Shown here in pieces: positions 50,211 to 60,581 of a DNA stretch of 64,000 nucleotides (its first letter is position 1; each line of letters begins with the position of its first letter). A program made the position numbers and the translations under genes. Source of the stretch: Siderastrea siderea (taxonomy: Eukaryota; Cnidaria; Anthozoa; Scleractinia; Rhizangiidae); NCBI GenBank assembly GCA_964030785.1, contig OZ034968.1:37320186-37384185 (forward strand), read 5' to 3'. The notes under the pieces were generated by a model. It did no database searches and was not told the origin of the DNA. It was given only the letters and a program-made list of their open reading frames with translations.

Positions 50211-50508
50211 GGCAGCTTTTAATGTTAACTGCCTCTGGTGACTACGCTCAATTAGTAGCGTGCAAAATAACAGCCCTAAACACTGAAAAGCGGCCGCTAA
50301 CGGAACCAGTGATAGAAAAATTTAAACTTGTCGCCAAAACCTTCCTTTTGTCCGCCATCTTGTTTGTTGTGCTTAGCGACCGCTCAAAAGACAGCCCGCT
50401 GACTACCCCTCTTAGGCGAGTTGCATGTAAAGGCGGGCTATGTTTCATCCCTTCTAGCCGGGTAACTCGGTTAGCCGGGGCACCCTCCCTCCATGTAAAC
50501 AGGCCCAA

Positions 50509-52763
50509 AGTGGCACTGGGACGAAAATTCATAGGTTTAGTTCGGCCAAATTCTGTCGAAGAATATCGCGTTGTGTCTACATTTACCCAGAAAACCGAAC
50601 AAAAGGCTGTCCATCCTAATATCTTTTAGCTCCAAAGTCGCTTAAAATGTGTCCGCCATTATTAAAAACGTGTTCTGGGGTGATTTCGCAATTTAACAGC
50701 TCGTGACGTCAGAGGCTCACCTTAGTCGCATTCATGACACAAGATATCTACCGTCCACTGCGAAATCTCCGAAGAGTATTTCTACGATTCGGAACAGTCT
50801 TTAGCTTCGAACGCATCAGAGGATTCATTTCATTCGGCAAATGAAGAATTTTTCTTAGCGTACGATATAAAGAACTGATCTCAGGAGATTTGAACTCACA
50901 AGGTTGTAAACAAACTGTTCAAATTTTTTTCTCGCCATATTGGCGGGAGTTCAAAACATGCGCGAAATATGCTTATACAGTGATAACAGTTCAGGCACAA
51001 GTTGCTCAAAAAGCGAATAACTCTTATCCACCGGATAAATCGCTGCCCAGCTGTTCGAAGAACGGAAAGTTAGACAAAACACCTATAAAACTCTAGAATT
51101 TGATGCGATGCTCGCGAATTCTCAAGCATCGGTCGATTGATTTTATTGTTTGCTTCGTTGGAGAGATAAAAGAAGCTACATTTTGTCTGCCGTTGTTTAT
51201 ATTCATTATATATTGTAAAGTATTGAGGATTTTGGCCATTCTTAGCTTAGTTTGGGAAACTTTATTGAAGAGCCGTAATGTTGTAGTCATCTGGCAATCA
51301 ATTTATGAAGCTTGTGTCATCATAGTCAAGTGGTCGCTTAATACATTGAAACACAAGTGCTTGGCGTTGCAAAATATTTTGAACAGTTTTATAGAATTCT
51401 TAACTTGAGCCGAAAAAAGTGAAATAAACCAAGACCTTTTTATAAGAACTGGAGGCCTTGTGTGACCGGAATCTAAATATTTGTAGTGAAAATCAAAGCC
51501 ACAAGGAAAAATTTCCGGTGCTCAACAACAACATGCGGATCGCCGAGGAAACGAAGCTTTCGCTTGCCTTATTCATTGTGTAAAAAAATAACTTGATATT
51601 TCATCATTTTTCTTGGTAGTTCATTTACTAAGATTGCTATGAAGTTTAAAAAATAACATTGTAAAACCCTTAGGTAAATAGTGGCGTGTGATATTTTTTC
51701 CCAACTTAAATTTCCGCGCAAGACGAGCCGACCTATTGAAGCCTTCACATATTTCGAACAATAATGTCAATCGACTCTTTACCGACAGGGAATAAGGAGA
51801 AAAGTTTCTCTACGTTCAGGATGGTATGTTATAAAACAAATGTCCATGCTTCTAAGCGATTACTGCTCTGAAATAAACACACGCGGAATTAAAAAAAGAA
51901 AAAAGCTTAACCATCGGCTTAATCGCGGCGGTCCTGCATTTGCCCAGGCTGCATTTTTGTAAGGACTACGCCGAAGATCGCCGAAGGACTGAAAGGGTTT
52001 TCCACGAGCAAAATAAATTTTCAGATAAATAAACTTTTAAAAGACGTTAAAAGAAAATAAGTTTTTCACAATGTTGGATGCTGCGGTGAAAGAGAAACGA
52101 TCACTTCAACTGCGTTAAGATTAAGCTTACGTACCTTTCGTCTTGTTCGCGCAGGAAATTTTTTTTCGGATCTTTTTTCCGAGTTGGAATGATTAATGAA
52201 GTGGTCGACCTCTGGGATCCTTTGACATGAACAGCCCTCTGGAAACACTCGTCCGTGAAGTAATCAGAACAGACGACAAAAGTACCTCTCGCGTTGAAAT
52301 TTGCACTGTGTGTGAGAACGAACATTATCAATTTTTCCATTGCGGGTCCGCTCGCAAGGCTTTGATGAAGCGAAATACCAGCTCGGTGGTTGGATTTATT
52401 GTTGTAGCATTGTACAAGACAAGTAATACCCGTCATAACTGCTGCAGCAACGAAAATTTCAAGGCCGTCCAACAAACAGTTGGCAGAAAACCTTCCTTCG
52501 ACGACAGTTACTTCTAGTGGCAAGTAACCATGTGAAGGTACTAGGTTTGAGGTGAGCCTTTGACGTCACTTCCGCTAATTTGCAAGCCAGCTTCCGGAAC
52601 AAGGGCCAGTAATGGTGGCCGTAAAATCTCGACAAAAACCGTCCGAAAAGAGCGGTTTCCAGTCGTCGTAATGAGTTGAAATTTGGCACGGTGACTAAGA
52701 ACCACAAACTATTTTCAAAAATGTAAAAATATGGAATACCAAAATTGTGGTCCCAGTGCCACT
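50509..52763 (-). mobile_element. Kolobok-like DNA transposon with THAP exon
   Basis: Left end AGTGGCACTGGGAC (50509) and right end gtcccagtgccact (to 52763) are inverted copies. TTAA follows on the right (52764-52767), while on the left only AA remains next to the Harbinger terminus. The length is about 2.26 kb. It contains a THAP-type exon (52101-52523, -) as in Kolobok transposases, but no catalytic domain was recognised, so it is probably an internally deleted derivative. The copy at 3455-4782 is its truncated relative. Confidence 0.78.
52101..52523 (-). pseudogene. THAP domain exon with altered zinc ligand
   Basis: Leftward frame reads ITCLVQCYNNKSNHRAGISL, then AMEKLIMFVLTHSANFNARG and FVVCSDYFTDECFQRAVHVK. 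This is the C2CH layout of the THAP finger: C-x3-C, then C-x2-H. The last ligand, normally His in CSDHF, is Tyr here, so the finger should not hold zinc properly. THAP domains bind transposon ends. Upstream residues (MPLEVTVVEGRFSANCLLDG) look unrelated to the fold. A donor site near the end was not resolved. Confidence 0.7.
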
Positions 52764-54341
52764 TTAACTGAACACATTGAAAACAGGGAAGGTACTTTTC
52801 ATGAGCTAAAACCAAATCCAAGAAAGGAATATCAGCAAACGTGAATAGAGATTCTTAGGACTCAAACACAGGCAGCGCTTAAACAAACATTACCTTTATT
52901 TGGGGCAAAAATATGCACAGATATTTGTCCACGGAGATTAACTGTTACATTTTTTGAAGGAAGATTGTGAGCTTCTAGGAACATATTATGTCCAGGGTCT
53001 AATTTTCTTCTACCTTACTAAGTTCAGTAAGAAGGAAAATCATTTTCTTTCTTCTACAGCCCGTTAAAGCATTTTTTAAAAAAACACTGCCAGTATTGTC
53101 ATAAAGCAGGCAGAGTGTGAACACTAAAAAACTTATTCCGGATACGAGCTCAGAAAAACACACCGAGCAAAATTAATAACAATTTTGATCATCAAACTAT
53201 CAGTATGTCAAATGACTTAGGACAAAACTAATGAGCGATTCGTTTAAATCAAACGAAACGTCAGCATGGCCATAATACCGAATTTACTTCTCGTAGTCAC
53301 ATCATGCACCTCATGTGAGGCGTTGCGATCTAAGACGCGATTAATGTTTCTCAGCATTTTCGGTAGTCGTCTACGATGAGTTCCACTGTAATCACCGATT
53401 AGAGAGAAACACAAAACACACATAGTTTATTCCAGTGATGAAAACATTCTTCCTCTCTCCACAGTGGATACTAATACCGTCTGAGAGACAGGTGTCAGAA
53501 AAAGAGACTTGAGAATGACATTTTGGTGTACCTCAAAAATCTCTGAAACTACACGTAAGGACATTGGTGACATTCAGTGAAGAGTAGACCTTTCAACCCT
53601 CTATCTTTAAGTAAATAAAAGTGGGGAATTAATTATGCAAAAAGGAATCACTCGCAGTTCTACATCAAGTAGCGCAAGGCAAATTATTGAATCGAAAGGT
53701 AGTTGTAGCTATGATGAGATTTAACTACCTCAAAATGAAGTTAGTGATCAAAACGCTTATTAGTACTTCAAAAAGTAACTGCTCATCGTCCGCTAAAACT
53801 AACTCGCAGACGATCCTCGTTCTACCGGCGTAATATTTACTTCCCTTCTGGTTCTTGTCTCAACTCGTTCACTGAGGCGTTTATAGTCGTGTCATCACTG
53901 TTCTCTGACTCATTCGATCGTGGACCAAGAGGGAAGCAAATACAAATCCTCTTGAGATCAGCTGCAGGGAGACGTAAGCTGAGACAAAACTGTTTACAGT
54001 TCTGGTACTTGACTTTGTAATTTTATGTGCATCAGGTATGGAAAGGCTGATCCAATTTCTTGGCAGAGCAAAGATTTTGCATTGAAAAAATTGATATACT
54101 CAAACCGCTCAACTCAAACCAAGAACATCTTTTCAAACTTTCAGATTTTTTGGACGAGAGTACCACCCAATTAACTTAAAAAGTTTGGGTCAATGTTGTC
54201 TCTCGCAAAATCTTGATTTCGTCTCTCCCGAGCTCAATTACCAGTCAGTTAGATTATTAATAATATACGAGTGTGATTTATTCCCTCAAATTTCGTCCTA
54301 CTTTTTTTCCAGCCTCAGCCGATGATACCCATCCAATGAGC
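52764..54341. other. Spacer; possible host exon start at 54311
   Basis: No gene is recognised. A good acceptor (tactttttttccag) at 54299-54312 precedes an open frame that runs into the palindromic element, hinting at an interrupted exon. Confidence 0.35.
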
Positions 54342-54355
54342 GGTCGGATGGAAAC

Positions 54356-54510
54356 GCAGACTGCAGACTGCAGACTGCAGATCGCAGAGCGCAGACTGCA
54401 GACCGCAGACTGCAGACTGCAGACTGCAGACTGCAGACTGCAGACTGCAGACTGCAGACTGCAGACTGCAGACTGCAGACTGCAGACCGCAGACTGCAGA
54501 CCGCAGAACA
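54356..54510 (+). repeat. CTGCAGA minisatellite, left
   Basis: About 20 copies of a 7-bp unit (ctgcaga), with ccgcaga and agcgcaga variants. Each CTGCAG is a 6-bp palindrome. Confidence 0.95.
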
Positions 54511-55764
54511 CTTTTTGCGGTAAATTAAGTTTTTTCATTTGAGCCCACTGTTAAGTTTTTTTCATTTGAGACCACTGTTAATGTAGTCAGCACTTAACCA
54601 ATCTAAATGTGAAACAAATATGGTGGACGTTCGTTTGTTTGTGCACAGGTGGCCAAAGCTTTAGTTATGACTGAAAATAAATAAAATTTGTATGAAATAA
54701 ACAGTCTTTCTTTGTTTGTATCTTACGTACTTGCTATCTAGGGCAAATATTCGCTCTCCGAGCGAGAATAACCGTCTTTCTAGTTTTTGCTTCTAATTAG
54801 TTATAATTATAAAAGGTGATACACAATTCACCCGTGCCAAGCATTAAATGATCTATATTTCTTGAAATGCGCCATTTCCACTCACAATTTCCTCAAATCT
54901 GAATGAACCCATAGTCGAAAAACAACTATACGCCCGAAAACTTCCATCTTTCCCAACGTTTGTGGTTTGTCACCATAAACGGCAACATTTTGAGCTTCTT
55001 GTACCTGAAATCAAATGTCGCTATTCGACCACCGACCTCTGCCCACAAATATATGCAAATATGCTAATTTTATCCCGCTGTTCTCGTCTCATTGGACAAT
55101 TCGCACAATAACGCGAACATGGCAAAAGCTACTGTGTTGGGGTGCGACGTTGCATGTTTGAAGCGTGGCTATTTGTTCTTGCTCACCGTGCACGCCTCCC
55201 CGACACAGTAGATTTTGTCTTGTACGATTTATTTAGCATATTTGCATATATTTGTGCCGAGAGGTCGGCGGTCGAATACCTACAGTTGATTTCAGGTACA
55301 AGAAGCTCAAAATATTGCCGTTTATGGTGACAAATGTTGGGAAAGATGGAACTTTTCCGGCGTATAGTTGTTTTTCGACTATGGATTCATTCAGATTTGA
55401 GGAAATTGTGAGTGGAAATGGCACATTTCAAGAAATATAGATCATTTAAATGCTTGGTGCGGGTGAATTGTGTATCACCTTTCATAATCATAATACTAAT
55501 TAGGAGCAACAAATTAGAAAGACGGTTATTCTCGCTCGGAGAGCGAAATTTTGCCCTAGATAGCACGTACGTAAGATATAAACAAAGTAACACTGTTTAT
55601 TTCATAAAATTTTATTAATTCTCAGTCATAACTAAAGCTTTGGCTACCTGTGCACAAACAAACGAACGTCCGCCATATTTGTTTCACATTTAGATTGGTT
55701 AAGTGCTGACTACATTAACAGCGGGCAAAAAATGAAAGAAACTTAATTTATCGCAAAAAGTGTT

Positions 55765-55882
55765 CTGCGGTCTACAGCCTGCAGTCTGCAGTCTGCAGTC
55801 TGCGGTCTGCAGTCTGCGGTCTGCAGTCTGCAGTCTGCAGTCTGCAGTCTGCAGTCTGCGGTCTGCAGTCTGCAGTCTGCGT
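55765..55882 (-). repeat. CTGCAGA minisatellite, right (inverted)
   Basis: About 15 copies of the inverted unit (ctgcagt), with ctgcggt variants. It is shorter than the left array. Confidence 0.95.
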
Positions 55883-55999
55883 TTTCACCCGACCGTCCAA
55901 CGAGAATGGTCAAACGAAACGTTTGGTGGTAAGTAACCTCAAGGCATTCGTCTACGGTGGCCCACAAGTGCACTCCGAATTCCAAACGACACTCCAAAT

Positions 56000-56290
56000 T
56001 TGTAAACACACTCTTAATTCTAATAACTCACTCACAATTCCAAAAATTAACTCCGAATTTTAAGCACTCACTCCGAATTCTAAAACTTTTCTCCGAATTC
56101 TAAAAACTCACTCCGAATTCCAAAACTTCACTCCGAATTCTAAAAACTCACTCCGAATTCCAAAACTTCACTCCGAATTCAAAAACTCACTCCGAATTCC
56201 AATAACTCACTCCGAATTCCAAAACCTCACTCCGAATTCTAAACACTCACTCCCAGTTCTAAAACTTAACTCCGAATTCCAAAACCACAC
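56000..56290 (-). repeat. Left array of CACTCCGAATTC units
   Basis: About 15 units of the type actcactccgaattcyaaa, 16-20 bp each, with one- and two-base differences. The inverted array is 57790-58090. Confidence 0.95.
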
Positions 56291-56386
56291 TTCAAATACA
56301 GTAAAACTTAAACTTCACTAAGAAACTTCTAAACCCTCACAATCCGCCAGTACAACACTCCACACACAGACACACCTCCGGATATC

Positions 56387-57668
56387 TTGTGCATTTTCAA
56401 GATCGCGGTGGCAAACTCGACAACATCACTAAAATGTGAAGTTTGCACAGCAACATTGACGCTTTACAACAAATTTTGTGCCACCTGTGGTGCTGAACTT
56501 GATGAAGAAACGCTAGCACTAAAATATTATTTCAACGAAGGATACGAGTATGAGACCATTCTGTGCTTTTTGCTGAGATACCACGGAGTAGAATGAGCTT
56601 TCGAACGCTCAAGGAGAGATTCAAGTCACTCGACGACGAAAATTATTGGATTCAAATAACCAGGATGTCAGAGCTATAATACAGAAAGAGTTAGAAATTG
56701 GGCCTGGCTGTTAATCGGGCTACAGGAGCATGTGGTATACTTTGCGCCGTGAGGGTTATCAGGTGTCGAGGCAAGCAGTGGCGACATGCTTAGAAGAAAC
56801 GGATCCTGAGCGGTGCGAAAGAAGACGAAGGCGGAAACTCAAGAGAAGAGTTTACACTAATCCAGGGGCGAACTACTGTTGGCATATTGATGGGTATGAC
56901 AAAATTAACCCTGACGGTTTCGCGATCCATGGCTGTATTGACGGTTACAGCCGCAATGTCATATGGTTAAGATTGGATAGAACAAACAATTCAATAATCC
57001 CGTAATGATCGGGAGATATTATATGGATGTCATGAAGGAATACGGAGAATGCCCCCTGAAGGCTAGAACTGACTGTGGTACTGAGAACGGCCTTGTAGCA
57101 GCAGCACAATGTTATTTCATTGGTAACGATCTGGCACATATTTATGGAACCTCACCTCATAACCAACTAATAGAAGGGTGATGGTTGTACCTAAGACAAC
57201 ACACAACTACTTGGTGGATCAACTTTTTTCAACGACTTACTGGAACAACCAGTCTTCACTACTAGAAATGAACTACAGATGGAGTGCTTGTGGTTCTGTT
57301 TTTCCGGACTGATTCAGCAAGATTCGGATAAGGTAAAAGAACACTGGAAAAACCACTACATCGGAGGGTCACGCTATGACAATGTAAAAGGAAGACCCAG
57401 TGAGTTGTTTTACTTACCCAAACTGCACAATACTGAGGATTTTCTTGCTCCTGTCAGTGCACAGCAGTGTGACTATATCACGGAGAATTACCTTGCCCTT
57501 GCAGAGAGCACCAATGAATACCAGGAGTATTTTCAGTATGCCTTTCATGCTGTAGGGCTTTCAAACCCCCAGACCTGGCGAGAAGCCTTAGATTTGTACC
57601 GTATCTTTATACCTATGCATCTAGCTGACTATTTCACTGTCAGACACACCTGCCCTAACTCAGATTAA
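56387..57668 (+). pseudogene. Integrase-core transposase, decayed
   Basis: Four frame segments. First is a zinc-ribbon-like start (LKCEVCTATLTLYNKFCATC) with a helical HTH-like part (56387-56596). A frameshift at 56595 follows. 56730-57005 reads GYQVSRQAVATCLEE, then NYCWHIDGYDKINPDGFAIH with the first catalytic Asp. After another frame change near 57005 come the second Asp in RTDCGTENG and the Glu in SPHNQLIEG, 34 residues apart. A TGA at 57179-57181 follows that Glu, where the family has Trp. 57279-57668 gives the C-terminal part (HWKNHYIGGSRYDNVKGRPS). The triad is readable but the gene is dead. Confidence 0.8.
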
Positions 57669-57789
57669 TATGAATTGTATTGGAGATAGGATATCAAGTT
57701 TGTTTTCAGATGATACACTCTAGTTTCAAACCGGAAGTGTTTTTTTCCGAGCAAAATTATTTAGTTGAACGGAGTGAAAGTGTTTGGGT

Positions 57790-58090
57790 GAAGTGAATTA
57801 TTCGGAGTGTAGATTATAAAATTCGGAGTGAAGTCTTAGAATTCGGAGTAAAGTTTTAGAATTGGGAGTGAGGTTTTAGAATTCGGAGTGAAGTTTTGAA
57901 ATTCGGAGTGAGTGTTTAGAATTCGGAGTGAAGTTTTGGAATTCGGAGTGAGTGTTTAGAATTCGGAGTGAAGTTTTGAAATTCGAAGTGAGTGCTTAAA
58001 ATTCGGAGTAAGTTTTTGGAATTGGGAGTGAGCTTTTAGAATTGGGAGTGAGTTTTTAGAATTGGGAGTGAGGTTTTCGAATTAGGAGTG
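57790..58090 (+). repeat. Right array of GAATTCGGAGTGA units
   Basis: Inverted counterpart of 56000-56290, with units such as gaattcggagtgaagtttta. Some units near 58020-58090 carry gaattgggagtga, a shared two-base variant. Confidence 0.95.
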
Positions 58091-58256
58091 TGTTTACAAA
58101 TTTGGAGCGTCGTTTGGAATTTGGAGTGCACTTGTGGGCCACCGTATTCGTGCGCTCATTCTCTCGCTAGCTCACTCACTCGCTAGTTCGCTCACTCGCG
58201 CTTTCGTTAATTCAGTCACTCGCTTAATTGTCTTAACGTATTCCCCTCATTTCCAG

Positions 58257-58689
58257 GTCCCCTTGTCCCAGTGGATGGACGCCGTTCAAAAGCTACTGTT
58301 ACCTGGTGAGTAGCTCCATCAAGACATGGCACCAGGCTTACACTTACTGCCGTGCACTGAGAGGAGAACTGGTGAAAATTAACAACGCAGAAGACAACCA
58401 GTTTGTCCTAAACATGGTGAATCAGCGCGCTCCATCACTCGGAAACAGGTTTGGATCGGCCTCAAGTGGGACTCGCTCGTCTAACCGCTTCCTCTGGTAC
58501 GATCACTCCGTTCCCGTCTACACGAACTGGGCGCCACATGAACCGAATGGAAAAGCACGCGAGCCGTGCGGTCACATGTGGACTGGGCACACAGGCCATG
58601 TGGTCAGAGCAGCTGGTTACTGGAATGATCTTGGCTGTGGAGTGCACACACATCTGCCCTGTGGTCTTGTCTGCAAGATGCTGCCTTAA
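58257..58689 (+). CDS. C-type lectin domain, terminal exon
   Basis: The exon follows an acceptor (ctcatttccag) and ends with TAA at 58687-58689, giving about 143 residues. The C-type lectin fold is clear: CPSGWTPFKSYCYLV, TWHQAYTYCRALRGELVKI, then the Ca-binding motifs EPN (APHEPNGKA) and WND (GYWNDLGCG), and the closing LPCGLVCKML. EPN is the mannose-type sugar-binding signature, so a calcium-dependent lectin is likely; secretion or membrane attachment depends on upstream exons that were not found. They may lie beyond the transposons or be disrupted by them (see 54311 and 55928). Confidence 0.85.
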
Positions 58690-60581
58690 CTAAAAAGCCA
58701 ACTTCACTCACGATCAAAGCCGAAAGTAGTACGATGTGTTCATTGAATTTCTGGTTCATTACTCTAACTTAAACGATTAAACGAGGAAACATTGATGCAA
58801 GGACATTTTAAAATGTAATCAGCCAAAAAAAGTGGTAAAATCTGTAGAGGTAAACACGGCTTGAAAATAAAACAGAGATCGTGAAACCTGTTTCTTTTCT
58901 CGTTATGGTTTTAAAACTCGGATTTTGTCTTCCATATAGAATCAATCTGGCAAACCATCTTAAATGCCCACTTGAGCTAACTTTTGTCTCGACCAAATAA
59001 AAGTTTAGTGTCAGAAAAACCGAACATTTTTTTTTTCAAAAAGGTTGCCAAATCTTACAGCGTGCGCAAACTGTGGAGGAGATGCATTTTTCATTAAAAT
59101 TTCATTAATCTCGGTGTTATAATGTCTGAAACGAGTTGACATCCTGGGGAATTTTCGTGGGCAAATGAATTCATCCGGGTGCTCCAATTACATAAGCTAT
59201 ATAAAGCATTTAAGAATTTGGGAAGCTTTGTTTACGTCATAGATATCAATAACTTACACGTAATTGTGTCCAATAGAAAAGTCCAAATGGTGTGCTACTC
59301 GTGTACCATAGAAAAGTTGAAAATTGAAACCCAATAAAGCTGGCCCTAAGAAAAGAGCGGAAAAGTCTTCTTCTTCGCTGATTGTTAGGAAACAAAATCT
59401 TGCAGAATAACAGAAAACGGCAAAGGCTCTCGAGTTGACCAGCCGACTTCTCATTCGAGTAAGGAGCAAGAGCCACCATTATCTCCGGTAAGGGGGGAGA
59501 CTCTTATCTACCATACCGTCGCTATGGAAAGTTTCTAACCATCAAATCTTGGAAACTCCAACTTCCACAAAAGAGTTACTGGCGACCTTTGTTCCATGAA
59601 AACGGTTTTCAAGTTTTTATTTATTTATTCTTTTGAGAGTCAACCACATTTGGGAGGTCACGTGGTCGGAACAGAAAAAAAGCCTAAAGCACAGACGGCG
59701 TACAGTTTTAGTTATTGAAGATATCATCAAGATGTAAAACGTGACACATCAATTTATTATCATTTTCATTCTGATCATGGAAGTTCAGATGCATGCTTGT
59801 TTACGTTTGAAATCGTTTAGCCAGGAGGGGGTGGTATTGGCTCGGGTTTATACACAGAAATCGTTAATTACCCCGCCGTAAGGACGGGGTCTAGTAATAC
59901 CCACTTTTTTTCCGTGGTTTTTTTTTTGGGTGGTCACTTGCCCCAGACCTCCAGTTTTCGCTCGGCCAAAGAAATACTTGTCGTGTCTTTCGCTACACAG
60001 CCAAGGACTTTTATCTTGGGTGACTGTAACATATTTTACACCCCCGGGGGAGGGAGAACAACGGCGGGGTCTAATGCCCCTGGGGCTTTTCTTGTTGGTT
60101 TAAAAGTACCAGTAACTAAGAACAAATCCTGAAGATTGGATTCAAAGCCGAATGTCACAAACTGCCTTAAGTTTAAAGTCCATTAAGTTTGGAAACGCTG
60201 CGAAAATTAAGATAAACGACTGTCTTCTTGTAAGAAATTTGCTTTATCTAGTTGAAATATCAGTTTAACACTTTTTTTTCTGTAGCAATACGTTGGCTGC
60301 AGAAGCCTGTTGTGTCACTGAATGGAAATCAACCGCATCGGTGGCTGAAAAGCAAATTTCCTCGACGCGAAGCGCCTCATTGCCGCAGCTTTGCCGCGGC
60401 CACGCCGAGTTGGATCTCTCCCTTTCTCTCAGAAAAAGACACGCTTGGTACTCAGGACACGCAGCTCTGGACTAAAGTAGGCAAGTGTACAGGATAATAA
60501 TATTGTATGCAGAGGGTTATTTATAGTGAGACTCATTGTAAGTTGAAGAAAATAATTTGAATGCTATTCTCTTCTCCACAG
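58690..60581. other. Spacer and intron-like region before paralogue exons
   Basis: Follows the lectin stop, with AATAAA-type strings near 58866 and 58998. 59490-59690 is a diverged copy of 62880-63080, and 60110-60480 of 22320-22610. No equivalent of exons 1-5 of the receptor-like gene was found here. Confidence 0.45.
59490..59690 (+). repeat. Diverged repeat, matches 62880-63080
   Basis: Blocks such as cttggaaactccaacttccaca and tttgttccatg recur in the same order about 3.4 kb downstream. It is probably a dispersed element or a local duplication. Confidence 0.65.

Larger units (their letters stand above)
28707..50506. mobile_element. PIF/Harbinger transposon, interrupted by Polinton
   Basis: The left terminus gggcctgtttaca (28707) is matched by its inverted copy tgtaaacaggccc ending at 50506; the similarity continues inward through gtgccccggctaaccgag and acccggct repeats. 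Inside are the two genes diagnostic of this superfamily, a MYB/SANT-like gene (+) and a DDE transposase (-), arranged convergently. Removing the 17,691-bp Polinton and one target copy leaves about 4.1 kb, a normal Harbinger size. Flanks are TTA on the left and AAA on the right, so a clean 3-bp duplication is not preserved. Confidence 0.9.
54342..55890. mobile_element. Giant palindrome capped by CTGCAGA minisatellites
   Basis: The left half (54342 to about 55110) and right half (about 55120-55890) are inverted copies. For example, tttagttatgactgaaaata near 54660 pairs with tcagtcataactaaagcttt near 55622, and the ends tcggatggaaacgcagactg and cagtctgcgttttcacccga pair. Tandem ACTGCAG units fill 54356-54510 and 55765-55882. 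No transposase is present. It is a foldback-type element or an inverted duplication of one. Confidence 0.8.
55954..58145 (+). mobile_element. DDE transposon with GAATTCGGAGTGA terminal arrays
   Basis: The left end acggtggcccacaagtgcac is matched by its complement ending at 58145, with similarity running inward through the long arrays. Possible 8-bp duplications attcgtct (55946) and attcgtgc (58146) agree at 6 of 8 positions. The interior carries a decayed transposase (56387-57668) with an integrase-like core. It resembles integrase-derived cut-and-paste families such as Ginger, but exact classification is uncertain. Arrays of about 18-19-bp units at both ends are unusual. Confidence 0.8.

Noticed and set aside
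54273..54542. Repeat proteins on both strands (QTADCRL and LQSAVCS repeats)
   Set aside because: Translations of the CTGCAGA minisatellite; open frames are a by-product of a repeat unit without stops.
56000..56290. CRISPR array
   Set aside because: Units are directly tandem without unique spacers and belong to transposon ends in a eukaryotic context.
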